From contig OZ244957.1 in the NCBI GenBank assembly GCA_965222535.1, forward strand, positions 1,798,001 through 1,862,000: a stretch of DNA of 64,000 bases. The letters are read 5' to 3'. Source of the stretch: G965222535 sp965222535 (GTDB lineage Bacteria > Pseudomonadota > Gammaproteobacteria > HK1). The position numbers were made by a program, and so were the translations under genes. Positions 25,570 through 35,498 of the stretch are shown here, in pieces. The notes beneath the pieces were generated by a model. The model was not told the origin of the DNA and made no database searches. It saw only the letters and a list, made by a program, of their open reading frames with translations. Each line of letters begins with the position of its first letter. Position 1 is the stretch's first letter.

Positions 25570-26966
25570 GAGCTATAACCGAAAGTGGTGTATGAGGGTT
25601 GAAAAAGAGCGGCGACTCTGATTGATTGGAAGTTGTGAACAAACCCATCAATCTTAAGGAGAGAAGCCACTGTGAGTAAGCATAACGCAATCGCCCCAAG
25701 CGGTGTAGAGGAACCCTTTGACCCATTGAGTGAACTGCTGCTGCAAGGAGCTAAGCAGTTGGTTCACCAAGCCGTGGACGCCGAGCTGCACGAGTTGCTG
25801 CGGCAGTTTGAGCATTGCCGTACACAGGGTGGCAATGCCGCGGTGGTGCGTAACGGTTACCTCCCGGAGCGCACCCTTCAAACCGGGGTTGGCGCGGTTT
25901 CTGTGAGAGTGCCGAAGGTACGCTCACGGACTGGAGAGGCGGTGGTTTTCCACTCGCTGCTGGGCTACCCACCGTAGGTTCGCAAAAAACCGCTCTCTGG
26001 AAGCGGCGCTGCCGTGGCTGTATCTAAAAGGCATCTCAACGGGTGACCTGAGTAAAGCACTGAAAGTACGGATGGGAGAGGGTGCAGCGGGCTTGTCAGC
26101 CACCACGGTGTCGCGCTTGAAGCAGCGTTGGGGCGATGAGTATCGGCGCTGGATGCAATAGAGATTGGATGATGCGCGCTGGGTTTATATTTGGGCTGAT
26201 GGCATTGTCAGTGGCCTTCGAGCCGAGAATGCGAAACTGTGTGCACTGGTAGTTATCGGTGTGAATGAGTGCGGTCAGAAGCACTTTCTGGCCATTTTGG
26301 ATGGGGTAAGAGAATCAACGCAAAGCTGGCGGGAGGTGTTGTTGAAGCGGAAAGCGCGCGGCTTGGATGCCCCGGAATTAGGGATTGGTGATGGTGCGAT
26401 GGGGCTCTGGGCAGCCCTTGAGGAGGTATTCCCAACGACACGCCAGCAGCGCTGCTGGGTACACAAGACGGTCAACGTGTTGAACCGCTTCCCCAAATCA
26501 GGTCAGCCAAAAGCCAAACAAGCGCTACACGAAATCTGGCAGGCAGCCACCAAAAAGGAAGCAGAGAAGGGGTTTGACCTGTTTCTCAAAACCTACGAAG
26601 CAAAGTACCCAAAGGCAACCGCCTGCTTGAGAAATGACCGCCACGCGTTGCTAACCGATGATTTTTTGGGATTTCCCCGCACCACACTGGCAAAGCATCC
26701 GCACCACCAACCCTATTGAATCGAGTTTCGGCACACTTCGACATCGGACGCGGCGCTCAAAAGGCTGCCTCTCGCGTGAGGGAATGCTTCACATGATATT
26801 CAAATTAGGCCAGTGTGCCGAGAAAAAATGGAACCGTTTGAGAGGCTTTGAGGCACTGCCTGCGGTCATCACTGGAGTGACATTCAAGGATGGTATTGAA
26901 GTGACAAAATTTAATCAGACCGCCGCTTGATGCAATCTTCCCATACACCAAATTTGACTATAGCTC
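25570..26966 (+). mobile_element. IS256-family element, copy A (inactivated)
   Basis: Terminal inverted repeats are GAGCTATAACCGAAAGTGG on the left and, read inward, GAGCTATAGTCAAATTTGG on the right, bounding 1397 bp. The element is closely similar to copy B at 31235-32628. The transposase is broken by stops at 25976-25978 and 26159-26161 and by frame changes. I see no 8-9-bp target duplication (left flank CCACCTCC, right flank GAGGGCAG), so flanking sequence has been rearranged. Confidence 0.9.
25672..26930 (+). pseudogene. Broken IS256-family transposase (copy A)
   Basis: The mutator-type transposase is split into three open segments: 25672-25977 with the N-terminal domain, 26165-26719 with WADGIVSGLRAENAKLC (DDE catalytic core), and 26658-26930 with QSIRTTNPIESSFGTLRHRT. 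Compared with copy B it has two additional nonsense mutations and an extra frameshift near 25965. It also shares copy B's frame break near 26660. It cannot make a full transposase. Confidence 0.85.
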
Positions 26967-27575
26967 GAGGGCAGATGATAGATGCCTCTATCATAGCGGC
27001 ACCCAAACAAGCACTTTACCAAGGAAGAGGAAGAGATTATTGACGCAGGTGCAGTGCCAGCGGATTGGACACCGGCCAAGCGTTGCCAGAAAGATTTGGA
27101 TGCGACCTGGACGAAAAAGCACGGGAACAGCTATCACGGTTATAAAATCAGTATTAATGCGGACAAACGCTATAAAATCATACGCACTGTGGTGACAGAC
27201 ACGGCATCCACTCATGACAGCCGTCATGCGGTACTGGATGCGGGCAACAATACCAGCCGGGATGTTTATGCTGATAAGGGATATACGAGTAAAGCTAGGG
27301 AGGAGCAGCTAAAAAAGGCAGGGTTGCGCAACCACATTCAGCGCAAGGGAGCCCGCAATCATCCCCTGTCGGCCTGCTAGAAACGGCGTAACCACCGCAT
27401 CGCCAAAACGCGTGCCCGAGTGGAACATATCTTTGCGGCGTTAGCGCAGATGGGAGGTGCCTTGATCCGCACGATCGGTCAGCAGCGAGCGGGTACCGCT
27501 CTGCTCATGAGGGTTGCCTGCTACAACATGAAGCGGTTAGTTTATTTACAGCAGGCCCATATTGAGGCCTTTTGA
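26967..27575 (+). pseudogene. Truncated IS5-family transposase remnant
   Basis: The frame gives GQMIDASIIAAPKQALYQ, then after a frameshift PADWTPAKRCQKDLDATWTK, HGNSYHGYKISINADKRYK, DTASTHDSRHAVLDAGN and VYADKGYTSKAREEQL. After an in-frame TAG at 27378-27380 it continues RARVEHIFAALAQMGG and the C-terminal ACYNMKRLVYL. The order matches IS5-type DDE transposases, with catalytic Asp and Glu in recognisable blocks. The 5' part is missing where IS256 copy A ends. It is inactive. Confidence 0.8.
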
Positions 27576-27685
27576 TGCCCAAAATGGATCGAATGGTCGG
27601 AATACAGGCTATTTCGAAGCCCCATAAGAAAAAACAGCTACAAATATCCTCACACTAAGATACTTCTTCTTGGGTCTTGACTAAA

Positions 27686-27907
27686 TCATTGCCCCCCCCA
27701 TTTACCTTGAGCAAGATATAAATACCAAGCTTTTTCGAGGTGCCCGTAAGTGCGAATCAGCTCCATAATCGGAATCCCGTGGCGTTTCGCCAACGCTCGT
27801 AGCTTCTTCAAACCGGTGTAGCGGTTCAGGGCAAGCCCGATCAGTGCCAAACCCGAGTGGGAGGTGTAGTATTCCTTTTTGGATTGTTTAATCTGAAACC
27901 GTTGCAT
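27686..27907 (-). pseudogene. N-terminal fragment of an IS1380-like transposase
   Basis: The first about 55 codons (MQRFQIKQSKKEYYTSHSGL, then ALIGLALNRYTGLKKLRALA) look like the N-terminus of an IS1380/IS4-type transposase. At about 27746 the frame runs into GGGCACCTCGAAAAAGC, the end of the interspersed repeat, and homology stops. The remaining codons are accidental. The family assignment is tentative. Confidence 0.45.
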
Positions 27908-28066
27908 CTTCTTTCACCTATAAAGTGAGTTTATAATACCTCCTATAATAATGTATTATATCTTCTATACCAACAGCTTATGATTATACAACACATCCCT
28001 GACTCACGGATTCAGGTGTTAGTTCAAACATCAGGACGCAGCGCAGGGACACTGAATTGCTATCAA

Positions 28067-28216
28067 GGCACCTAGAAAAACAGATTCGCTCGCTTTTCGA
28101 GGTGCCCTGCGAGGCTTGTCTATTGATGGAGTGGTTATAAATCTAACAACTTACGTCACAGGTGATCATATCTCTTCCCTCAACCCTCCCTCCCGCTGAG
28201 GTTTTTCGATGTACCC
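28067..28216 (+). repeat. Interspersed hairpin repeat, complete copy
   Basis: The hairpin GGCACCTAGAAAAACAGATT...CTTTTCGAGGTGCCC is followed by GAGGCTTGTCTATTGATGG, CTTACGTCACAGGTGATCAT and the terminal GAGGTTTTTCGATGTACCC. ATCA occurs directly outside both ends, a possible 4-bp target duplication. It lies about 100 bp upstream of the ABC binding-protein gene, with a possible -10 box TATACT at 28236. Confidence 0.8.
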
Positions 28217-28315
28217 ATCAGCTTTTCTTTTATGGTATACTGTCCTTGGTCTTGGCACCTTCCTAACTGATAGGTGTGCCACAGAGGTAACAACAACATA
28301 GACTGGAGATAAATC

Positions 28316-29335
28316 GTGAACTTAAGAACAAAGTTTTTTCTGCCGATGGCAAGTATCACCTTTTCGCTTTTAATCAATCCGATACAGGCTACAGCTGAGG
28401 AGTTGGTGATCTACTCACCTCAAGGTGGAGACCGGGCGATTTGGATTGCTGAACAAGCTAAACAAGCGGGCTTTGATATCGAAATATTGAATGCCGGTGG
28501 TGGTGAACTGTTTGATCGCATTATTGCCGAAAAAAACAACCCGCAAGCCGACGTAGTACTGGGGCTTGTCGACGTATCAATGAGCATATTGAAAAAAGAA
28601 GGCATTTTTTATGCCTATACGCCGAGTTGGACAAAAGGTCTGGACCCAATTTATATCGACTCCGATAGCATGTTTCATAAGTTCTGGCAAACCCCTGTCG
28701 TCATTGCCTATCGACCAGACGTCTTCACCGAACAAACCGCCCCCAAAAGCTGGCTCGATCTCACCAAAGACGAATACAAAGATCACTACGCGATTGGCGC
28801 GCTCAAGTGGCAAACAACACGGGTTTATCTCAGTGGCATGCTGGTTCGGTTTATGGACGAAAAAGGCCAAGTTAGCGACGCCGGCTGGTCTTTCATGCAA
28901 AAACTGTTCAACAACGGCCTCGTCACCGATGACTGGAGCAAAATTGTCAAAACCATTTCCACCAAAAAACGCGGCATTGATCTAAACTGGCTGGGTGGCG
29001 CATTAAAAATGGGCGAAACTGGCGGGTACACGCCTAAAATCGTCAATACCGCTGGAGGCACTCCATTTATCGCAGAAGGCATCGGTATTGTGGCGGGCAC
29101 CGAACAGCTTGAAGACGCCAAGGCATTTGTCGACTGGTTTGGATCACCGAGCTTCATGGCAGCCTACGCCCATCAGTTCAAACAAGCTCCAGTACACCCT
29201 GAAGCACTGATCAGGTCGCCAAAAGAAGTCACCGATATGGTTTCAATGCTCATCCCGCAGCCCATTAATTGGGATTTGGTCGCGAACGAAATTGACGGTT
29301 GGATGCAACGCATTGAATTGGAATTGAAAAAATAG
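28316..29335 (+). CDS. ABC transporter periplasmic binding protein (Fe3+/2-AEP/family 1 type)
   Basis: The 339-residue protein starts at GTG 28316 with GGAG 7 nt upstream and has a signal peptide MNLRTKFFLPMASITFSLLI ending around ATA-EELVIYSP. The mature part resembles family-1 binding proteins of the AfuA/FbpA/PhnS type: LVIYSPQGGDRAIWIAEQAK, DRIIAEKNNPQADVVLGL, and the C-terminal LEDAKAFVDWFGSPSFMAAY. It captures a solute in the periplasm. Its natural partners are probably the ATPase and permease at 32745-35455, now 3.4 kb downstream because IS elements lie between. The ligand may be a glycerophosphodiester, judging from the enzymes encoded after the permease. Confidence 0.85.
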   Translation: MNLRTKFFLPMASITFSLLINPIQATAEELVIYSPQGGDRAIWIAEQAKQAGFDIEILNAGGGELFDRIIAEKNNPQADVVLGLVDVSMSILKKEGIFYAYTPSWTKGLDPIYIDSDSMFHKFWQTPVVIAYRPDVFTEQTAPKSWLDLTKDEYKDHYAIGALKWQTTRVYLSGMLVRFMDEKGQVSDAGWSFMQKLFNNGLVTDDWSKIVKTISTKKRGIDLNWLGGALKMGETGGYTPKIVNTAGGTPFIAEGIGIVAGTEQLEDAKAFVDWFGSPSFMAAYAHQFKQAPVHPEALIRSPKEVTDMVSMLIPQPINWDLVANEIDGWMQRIELELKK

Positions 29336-29386
29336 GAGCTATAACCGAAAGCGGGGTATTAGGGGTTGGGAAAGAGCGGCTGTCGG
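29336..29386 (+). mobile_element. IS256-family left-end fragment
   Basis: GAGCTATAACCGAAAGCGGG begins one base after the binding-protein stop codon and continues for about 50 bp with clear similarity to the left ends of IS256 copies A and B. It then changes abruptly to IS481-like sequence. It is a solo end left by rearrangement, and the binding-protein gene barely escaped interruption. Confidence 0.7.
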
Positions 29387-29389
29387 GTT

Positions 29390-30287
29390 TCAGGTGGTTA
29401 TATTCCGATTTATGAAATAGATCGGGTCTATTATAGCCCATTGATGTAGAGCTTGTACCGGGGAACGGTAGTCCAGAGCTTTTTTGAGGGATTTGGTGAT
29501 TGTAGATCTGTAGGTAACGCTCTTCTAAGAGAGCTTTGATGTCTTGGGAGGAATCAGAGAGTGTCGTTTTAAGCACCTCGCTGATGCGACCGTTGAAGCG
29601 CTCACCCATGCCGCTGGTCTGAGGCTTCCGATGTTTGATCAAGCGGTGCTGTATATTCTCTTTGGCACAGCCTGATCGAAAAGATGCTTGCCCGTGGGTT
29701 CTGCGCTCGAAAGTGGCGCAGAACCTGCCGGTGAATTCTTTTCCGTTATCCGTCAGGATTTTGTTAATCCGGAACGGAGCTTTTGTAATCAGACGCTCAA
29801 GGAAAGCACGGGCGTTTGCGGCGCTCTTGTGGTTCACGACTTCCAGATACACCCAGCGGGTCGCTCGATCAATCGCTACTAACAGGTAACGGCGACTGCT
29901 GTCATCCGCCATCTGCGGTAAATACTTGATATCAATGTGAATATACCCAGGTTCGTAATCCTTGAAGGTTTTTTTAGGCGGCTGGGTACCCGTTATTTTC
30001 TTGCCGCTCCTTTTCCATCGTTCGCAGATAAGCTACGCCATGACGTTTGAGACAACGATAGATGGCGGCACGAGAGGCGTTCTCGTAGAGAAATCGGCGG
30101 GTTATCACCAGCAGATCGTCAAGAGACAACAGCAAGGTTGTGCGCACCGCTACCACGGTATGTTCTTGGGCTTCGGTCAGCGAGGTTTGGAGACGATGAG
30201 GACGATGACTCCGATCGTCAACATTATCCCGCTGCTTCCATTTCCGGATCGTGGGCCGACTAACATTGTATTGCTTGGTCATCAGCC
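29390..30287 (-). pseudogene. IS481-like transposase remnant, frameshifted and truncated
   Basis: Read on the minus strand, RLMTKQYNVSRPTIRKWKQR matches the helix-turn-helix of the complete transposase at 41534-42616. TLLLSLDDLLVITRRFLYEN follows. After a frameshift near 29985 come FKDYEPGYIHIDIKYLP, YLLVAIDRATRWVYLEV, KILTDNGKEFTGRFC and GMGERFNGRISEVL, the integrase core. The N-terminus is lost where IS256 copy C starts at 30288, and the C-terminus at the IS256 end fragment at 29386. It is inactive. Confidence 0.8.
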
Positions 30288-31234
30288 GAGCTATAGTCAA
30301 ATCTGGTGTATAGGGGATTGCATCAAGCGGCGCTCTGGTCACACTCTGTTACCTCAATACCATCCTTAGAATGTCACTCCAGTGATGACCGCAGGCAGCG
30401 CCTCAAAGCCTCTCAGCCGGTACCAGTTTTTCTCGGCACACTGCCCCAGCTTGAATATCATGTAAAGCATTCCCTGACGAGAGAGGCAGCCTTTTGAGCG
30501 CTGCGTCCGATGTCGAAGTGTGGCAAAGCTTGACTCGATGGGGTTGGTTGTCCTGATGCTTTGCCAATGCAGTGCCGAGAAATCATAAAAGGCCAGCAGT
30601 TCCTGGTGGTCTTTCTCTAGGCAGGTTGTGGCTTTTGGATACTTTGCGTCATAGGTCTTGATAAACAGGTCAACCCCCTTTTCTGCCTCCTTTTTGGAGG
30701 CCGCCTGCCAGATTTCGTGCAGCGCCTGTTTTGCTTTTGGCTGACTTGATTTGGGTAGGCGGTTCAACACGTTCGCGGTTTTGTGCACCCAACAGCGCTG
30801 CGGACGCGTCGTTGGATAAATCTCCTCAAGGGCTGCCCAAAAACCCATGGCACCATCACCTATCCCCAGCTTCAGCGCATTCATCCCACGCGCTTTGAGC
30901 TTCAATAACACCTCCCGCCAGCTCTGCGTTGATTCTCTCACCCCATCCTCAATGGCCAGAAAGTGCTTCTGACCACGCTCATTCACACCGATCACTACCA
31001 GTACACACAGTTTCGCATTCTCGGATCGAAGGCCGCTGACAATGCCATCGGCCCAGACATAAACCCAGCGCTCATCATCCAGCCGCTTCTGACGCCAGCA
31101 CTGGTATTCATCAGCCCAACAATGCTTCAACCGTGACACCGTCGTCGCTGACAAGCCAACTGCATCCGGGCCCCACCCGTACTTTCTAGTGCCTCATTCA
31201 TCTCGCCCGTTGAAATGCCCTTCAAGTACCAAGG
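30288..31234 (-). mobile_element. IS256-family element, copy C (3' part, minus strand)
   Basis: One terminal repeat (GAGCTATAGTCAAATCTGG at 30288) lies inside the IS481-like remnant. The other end is lost, truncated by copy B at 31235. The retained part encodes about two thirds of the transposase on the minus strand. An open frame at 30366-31154 covers WADGIVSGLRSENAKLCVLV to LPAVITGVTF, where one extra base makes a premature TAA. Its N-terminal coding part shows further frame damage near 31160-31190. Copy C diverges from copies A and B and keeps the uninterrupted central reading frame that both others have lost. Confidence 0.85.
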
Positions 31235-32628
31235 GAGCTATAACCGAAAGTGGTGGTTGAGGGGTTGAAAAAGAGCGGCGACTCTGATTGATTGGAAGTT
31301 GTGAACAAACCCATCAATCTTAAGGAGAGTCGCCACTATGAGTAAGCATAACGCAATTGCCCCAAGAGGTGTAGAGGAACCCTTTGACCCATTGAGTGAA
31401 CTGCTGCTGCAGGGAGCGAAGCAGTTGGTTCACCAAGCCGTGGACGCCGAGCTGCACGAGTTGCTGCGGCAGTTTGAGCATTGCCGTACACAGGATGGCA
31501 AGGCCGCGGTGGTGCGTAACGGTTACCTCCCGGAGCGCACCCTTCAAACCGGGGTTGGCGCGGTTTCTGTGAGAGTGCCGAAGGTACGCTCACGGACTGG
31601 AGAGCCAGTGGTTTTCCACTCACTGCTGGTACCACCGTATGTTCGCAAAACCCGCTCTCTGGAAGCGGCGCTGCCGTGGCTGTATCTAAAAGGCATCTCA
31701 ACGGGTGACATGAGTAAAGCACTGAAAGTACTGGTGGGCCCGGATGCAGCGGGCTTGTCAGCCACCACGGTGTCGCGCTTGAAGCAGCGTTGGGCTGATG
31801 AGTACCGGTGCTGGATGCAACAGAGATTGGATGATGCGCGCTGGGTTTATATTTGGGCTGATGGCATTTACAGTGGCCTTCGAGCCGAGAATGCGAAACT
31901 GTGTGCACTGGTAGTTATCGGTGTGAATGAGCGCGGTCAGAAGCACTTTCTGGCCATTGAGGATGGGGTAAGAGAATCAACGCAAAGCTGGCGGGAGGTG
32001 TTATTGAAGCGGAAAGCGCGCGGATTGGATGCCCCGGAATTAGGGATTGGTGATGGTGCTATGGGGTTCTGGGCAGCCCTTGAGGAGGTATTCCCAACGA
32101 CACGCCAGCAGCGCTGCTGGGTACACAAGACGGTCAACGTGTTGAACCGCTTCCCCAAATCAGGTCAGCCAAAAGCCAAACAAGCGCTACACGAAATCTG
32201 GCAGGCAGCCACCAAAAAGGAAGCAGAGAAGGGGTTTGACCTGTTTCTCAAAACCTACGAAGCAAAGTACCCAAAGGCAACCGCCTGCTTGAGAAATGAC
32301 CGCCACGCGTTACTAACCGATGATTTTTTGGGATTTCCCCGCACCACACTGGCAAAGCATCCGCACCACCAACCCTATTGAATCGAGTTTCGGCACTATT
32401 CGACATCGGACGCGGCGCTCAAAAGGCTGCCTCTCTCGTGAGGGAATGCTTCACATGATATTCAAATTAGGCCAGTGTGCCGAGAAAAAATGGAACCGTT
32501 TGAGAGGCTTTGAGGCACTGCCTGCGGTCATCACTGGAGTGACATTCAAGGATGGTATTGAAGTGACAAAATTTAATCAGACCGCCGCTTGATCCAATCT
32601 TCCCATACACCAGATTTGACTATAGCTC
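31235..32628 (+). mobile_element. IS256-family element, copy B
   Basis: It is complete at both ends, with left repeat GAGCTATAACCGAAAGTGG and right repeat, read inward, GAGCTATAGTCAAATCTGG, giving 1394 bp. It inserted into copy C. No target duplication is visible because the other part of copy C is absent on the right. It lies just upstream of the ABC ATPase gene. Confidence 0.92.
31338..32592 (+). pseudogene. IS256-family transposase split in two frames (copy B)
   Basis: The first frame (31338-32381, 347 codons) begins MSKHNAIAPRGVEEPFDPLS and carries the mutator-type core, including YIWADGIYSGLRAENAKLC and LGIGDGAMGFWAALEEVFP. It leaves the family reading frame after HALLTDDFL. The second (32320-32592) supplies DFPAPHWQSIRTTNPIESSF to the normal C-terminus VTKFNQTAA. 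Relative to copy C the break region is 7 nt longer and has a run of six T. The same break occurs in copy A. The element may be dead or mobilised in trans. Confidence 0.8.
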
Positions 32629-32744
32629 CTCTTTTTAGGCAATCTGAGCCTAAACTCCTGAAAAAAACCTCATAACTCTTCTCCCACCCCTTATGCCTCT
32701 CTAGTGCAAAGCTCTCACCTTAATGGGACAGCAGTGAGTTTCTC

Positions 32745-33761
32745 ATGATAAAAATCAAAGATCTTTGTATTGCCTACGGTAAGACCGTGGTTGTCAGCGG
32801 ATTCACTCTCTCTATCCAAAAAGGTGAGTTCTTTACTCTGCTGGGGCCATCTGGTTGCGGGAAAAGTACGGTTCTCCGCACCATTGCTGGTTTTGTTCCA
32901 GCGATGTCCGGCAGCATCGAAATCAACGGTAAGGATGTAACACAACAGTCAGCCGAGGAGCGCAACGTTGGCATTGTGTTTCAAAACTACGCGCTATTCC
33001 CGCACATGACGGTGTTTGAAAACGTGGCCTTTGGCATGCGCGTCGCAGGGCACCGTAGAGCATTGATTCAGGAGAAAGTGAATGCTATGCTGGAAAGAAC
33101 CGGTATCCTCAGTCACGCACACAAAAAGCCCGAAGCACTCTCTGGTGGTCAGCAACAGCGCGTCGCCATTGCCCGTTCGCTAATTATCGGTACGCGTATA
33201 TTGCTGCTTGACGAACCTTTGTCTAACCTTGACGTCAGAATCCGCGAATCTATGCGTCGTGAAATAAAACGTCTGCAGCGCGAGCTTGGATTCACCGCGA
33301 TCTATGTTACCCATGATCAAGAAGAAGCACTGGCATTGTCGGACAGACTGGTGGTTATGAGCGAGGGTGCGATTCATCAAGTCGGCACCGGCCCAGAACT
33401 GTACCAACGCCCCGCGTCCAGCTTTGTGTGCCAGTTCGTAGGCGATGCAATTCGAATACCCGATGGACTGATAAAAGATGTGATGCCCACGCTAGCGGAC
33501 AAAACGATAACCCACGAATTCTACATTCGCCCCGAAGATGTTCACCTTACCCCGACCGATGCTGCCGTGCGCTTTAAAGGCCTAGTCAATGACGTCTATT
33601 ACCTTGGTGTCCTTACAAAAATTGATGTTAGCATCGGTGACGCCACCCTTGCGTGTGTCACCCGTAGCAGCAACGCGACTGCTACACTCAGCAGAGGAAC
33701 CGAAGTGTCACTGGGTTTTTCACCCTGTGCCTTACACCAATATCCGAGGGCAGCGAAGTGA
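32745..33761 (+). CDS. ABC transporter ATPase (PotA/FbpC/MalK type)
   Basis: The 338-residue protein has Walker A LGPSGCGKSTVLRTIAG, the Q-loop in VGIVFQNYALFPHMTV, signature ALSGGQQQRVAIARSL, Walker B RILLLDEPLSNLDVRI, switch AIYVTHDQEEAL, and a C-terminal TOBE-like regulatory domain (about 240-338) with EFYIRPEDVHLT. It drives import with the permease that follows, whose GTG start overlaps this stop by 4 bp (GTGA). It is the first intact gene downstream of IS256 copy B, so its original promoter upstream of the binding-protein gene is now separated by insertion sequences. Confidence 0.92.
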   Translation: MIKIKDLCIAYGKTVVVSGFTLSIQKGEFFTLLGPSGCGKSTVLRTIAGFVPAMSGSIEINGKDVTQQSAEERNVGIVFQNYALFPHMTVFENVAFGMRVAGHRRALIQEKVNAMLERTGILSHAHKKPEALSGGQQQRVAIARSLIIGTRILLLDEPLSNLDVRIRESMRREIKRLQRELGFTAIYVTHDQEEALALSDRLVVMSEGAIHQVGTGPELYQRPASSFVCQFVGDAIRIPDGLIKDVMPTLADKTITHEFYIRPEDVHLTPTDAAVRFKGLVNDVYYLGVLTKIDVSIGDATLACVTRSSNATATLSRGTEVSLGFSPCALHQYPRAAK

Positions 33762-35455
33762 ATGCACGGCTAAAGATCCAACGACTGGCGTTTTGGCTGG
33801 GCATACTCGGGGTGGTCTGGGTGATTGCCAGCTTTATCTACCTGCCCATCGGTGCCGCGCTGAACGAAGCGTTTATCGAAAGCGGTCGCTTTAGCACTAA
33901 TGCAATAAGCGATTTAGCACGCTCACGGCGCGTACAGTCGGCGCTTCTTAACACAGTAGTTATTACCCTGTTATCGGTGGTGACTGTCAACGTCGTAGGA
34001 ATATTTCAGGTCGCCATTTTGGAATACATAAGGGTGCGTGGAGCGCCGGTGCTAAAGATGGCATTCGCTACGCCGCTAGTCTTTGTCAGTATCGTAGCTG
34101 CCGCTGGCTACAAATTCACCTACGGCGAAGACGGCATTGTCACACGTGGGTTGCAACAGCTATTTCCCAGCCTTAACAGTCAGTGGTTTGAGGGATGGAT
34201 CGCCGTGCTCTACGCACACACGTTTTTGCTCACCAGTTTTCATTTTCTATTTCTTAGAGCGGCCATCCGCAAGGTTGACTACTCTACGGTGGAAGCCGCG
34301 AGAAGCTTGGGTGCTTCAAACTATCGTGCCTTTGTAAAAGTCGTTCTACCGGTACTGATACCAACAATACTCGCCACTTCCTTGCTAGTGACCTACAAAT
34401 CGTTGGGGTCGTTTGCCGTACCCGTAATTCTCGGTGGCGAAGACTTTTCAATGATCAGCGAAATCATTCTGTCGCTTAACAGTATCCGCCGACCGGATAT
34501 GGCGGCGCTACTTGCCCTGCTATTGGGTTTTGCCGTGGTGCTATGCATTCTCGCCATGCAATACATTGAAGCCCGCGGTAGTTACGTGGGAGGCTCTAAA
34601 ACACCAGTAAGAATCCGCAAAGTTGCCATCAAAAACCCATTGGTCAACGCAATGGTACATCTGATCGCCTATGCCCTGTTTCTTATTTACGCGTTGCCAG
34701 TTTTACTCACCCTGTTGTTTTCGTTTGCCAACACAAAGTCTATTGTCAACGACGTGATCCCCACTGCGCTGACTTTTAAAAACTACTACTACGTATTTTC
34801 GAAAAGCGCAGCTTTTACGCCGTTCGCCAACAGTATCTTGATGGGAACAGTAGCGGTAGCCATCGGCTTGAGCATTAGTTTGTTCGCCGCGCCTGTCATC
34901 CATCGCTACCAAAACTGGGGCACTAAGCTGATCGATATCTCACTGTTTATCCCTTGGATACTTCCCTATGCGCTACTGGCGATTGGGCTGATCATCGCTT
35001 TCGACGAACCCAGCCTACTGCTACTGGGCAATGTATTGCTGGGCACTTTTTGGATTCTGCCCCTGGCCTATGGCATCACGTCGATCCCTCTGATGGTGCG
35101 CTTTTTGCGCGCCACTTTCTGGAGTCTGGACCCTTGTCTCGGTGAAGCGGCTCGTTCGTTGGGCGCTTCACCGCTCTACAGCTTCAGGCGTATCACCTTG
35201 CCATTGATACTTCCTGTTGTGATATTGGTCGCGGCAATGTCATTTAACGGCATTATCAGCGAGTATACTCTGTCGGCATTTCTGTACAACGTCAACAACC
35301 GCCCGCTGAGTATCGCGCTAGTTGATGGCGCACGCGACCCCAACCCGGAACAAACCGCTATCAACTTGGTTTACATCTCCTTGATAATGGTCTTCTCATT
35401 TTCCATTATCGCGATAGCCGACCACTACGGATTAGGCAGGGAAAAATCACGTTGA
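33758..35455 (+). CDS. ABC transporter permease, two fused halves (FbpB/PhnV-like)
   Basis: The 565-residue inner-membrane protein has about 12 helices arranged as two similar halves. Each half carries an EAA loop that contacts the ATPase: VEAARSLGASNYRAFVKVVL in the first and GEAARSLGASPLYSFRRITL in the second. Such fused permeases occur in ferric-iron and 2-aminoethylphosphonate-type importers. Translation is coupled to the ATPase gene by the GTGA overlap. With the binding protein at 28316 it completes a one-permease importer. The GDPD gene follows 43 bp later. Confidence 0.9.
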   Translation: MNARLKIQRLAFWLGILGVVWVIASFIYLPIGAALNEAFIESGRFSTNAISDLARSRRVQSALLNTVVITLLSVVTVNVVGIFQVAILEYIRVRGAPVLKMAFATPLVFVSIVAAAGYKFTYGEDGIVTRGLQQLFPSLNSQWFEGWIAVLYAHTFLLTSFHFLFLRAAIRKVDYSTVEAARSLGASNYRAFVKVVLPVLIPTILATSLLVTYKSLGSFAVPVILGGEDFSMISEIILSLNSIRRPDMAALLALLLGFAVVLCILAMQYIEARGSYVGGSKTPVRIRKVAIKNPLVNAMVHLIAYALFLIYALPVLLTLLFSFANTKSIVNDVIPTALTFKNYYYVFSKSAAFTPFANSILMGTVAVAIGLSISLFAAPVIHRYQNWGTKLIDISLFIPWILPYALLAIGLIIAFDEPSLLLLGNVLLGTFWILPLAYGITSIPLMVRFLRATFWSLDPCLGEAARSLGASPLYSFRRITLPLILPVVILVAAMSFNGIISEYTLSAFLYNVNNRPLSIALVDGARDPNPEQTAINLVYISLIMVFSFSIIAIADHYGLGREKSR

Positions 35456-35498
35456 CACACCCATCCCCTTTTTTGGCACACGTACGCAAGAAGCATCT

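Noticed and set aside
27378..27380. Stop in the IS5-like transposase considered as selenocysteine readthrough, since the genome has the Sec machinery
   Set aside because: The stop is TAG, not TGA, and the gene has an additional frameshift and truncation; it is a pseudogene.
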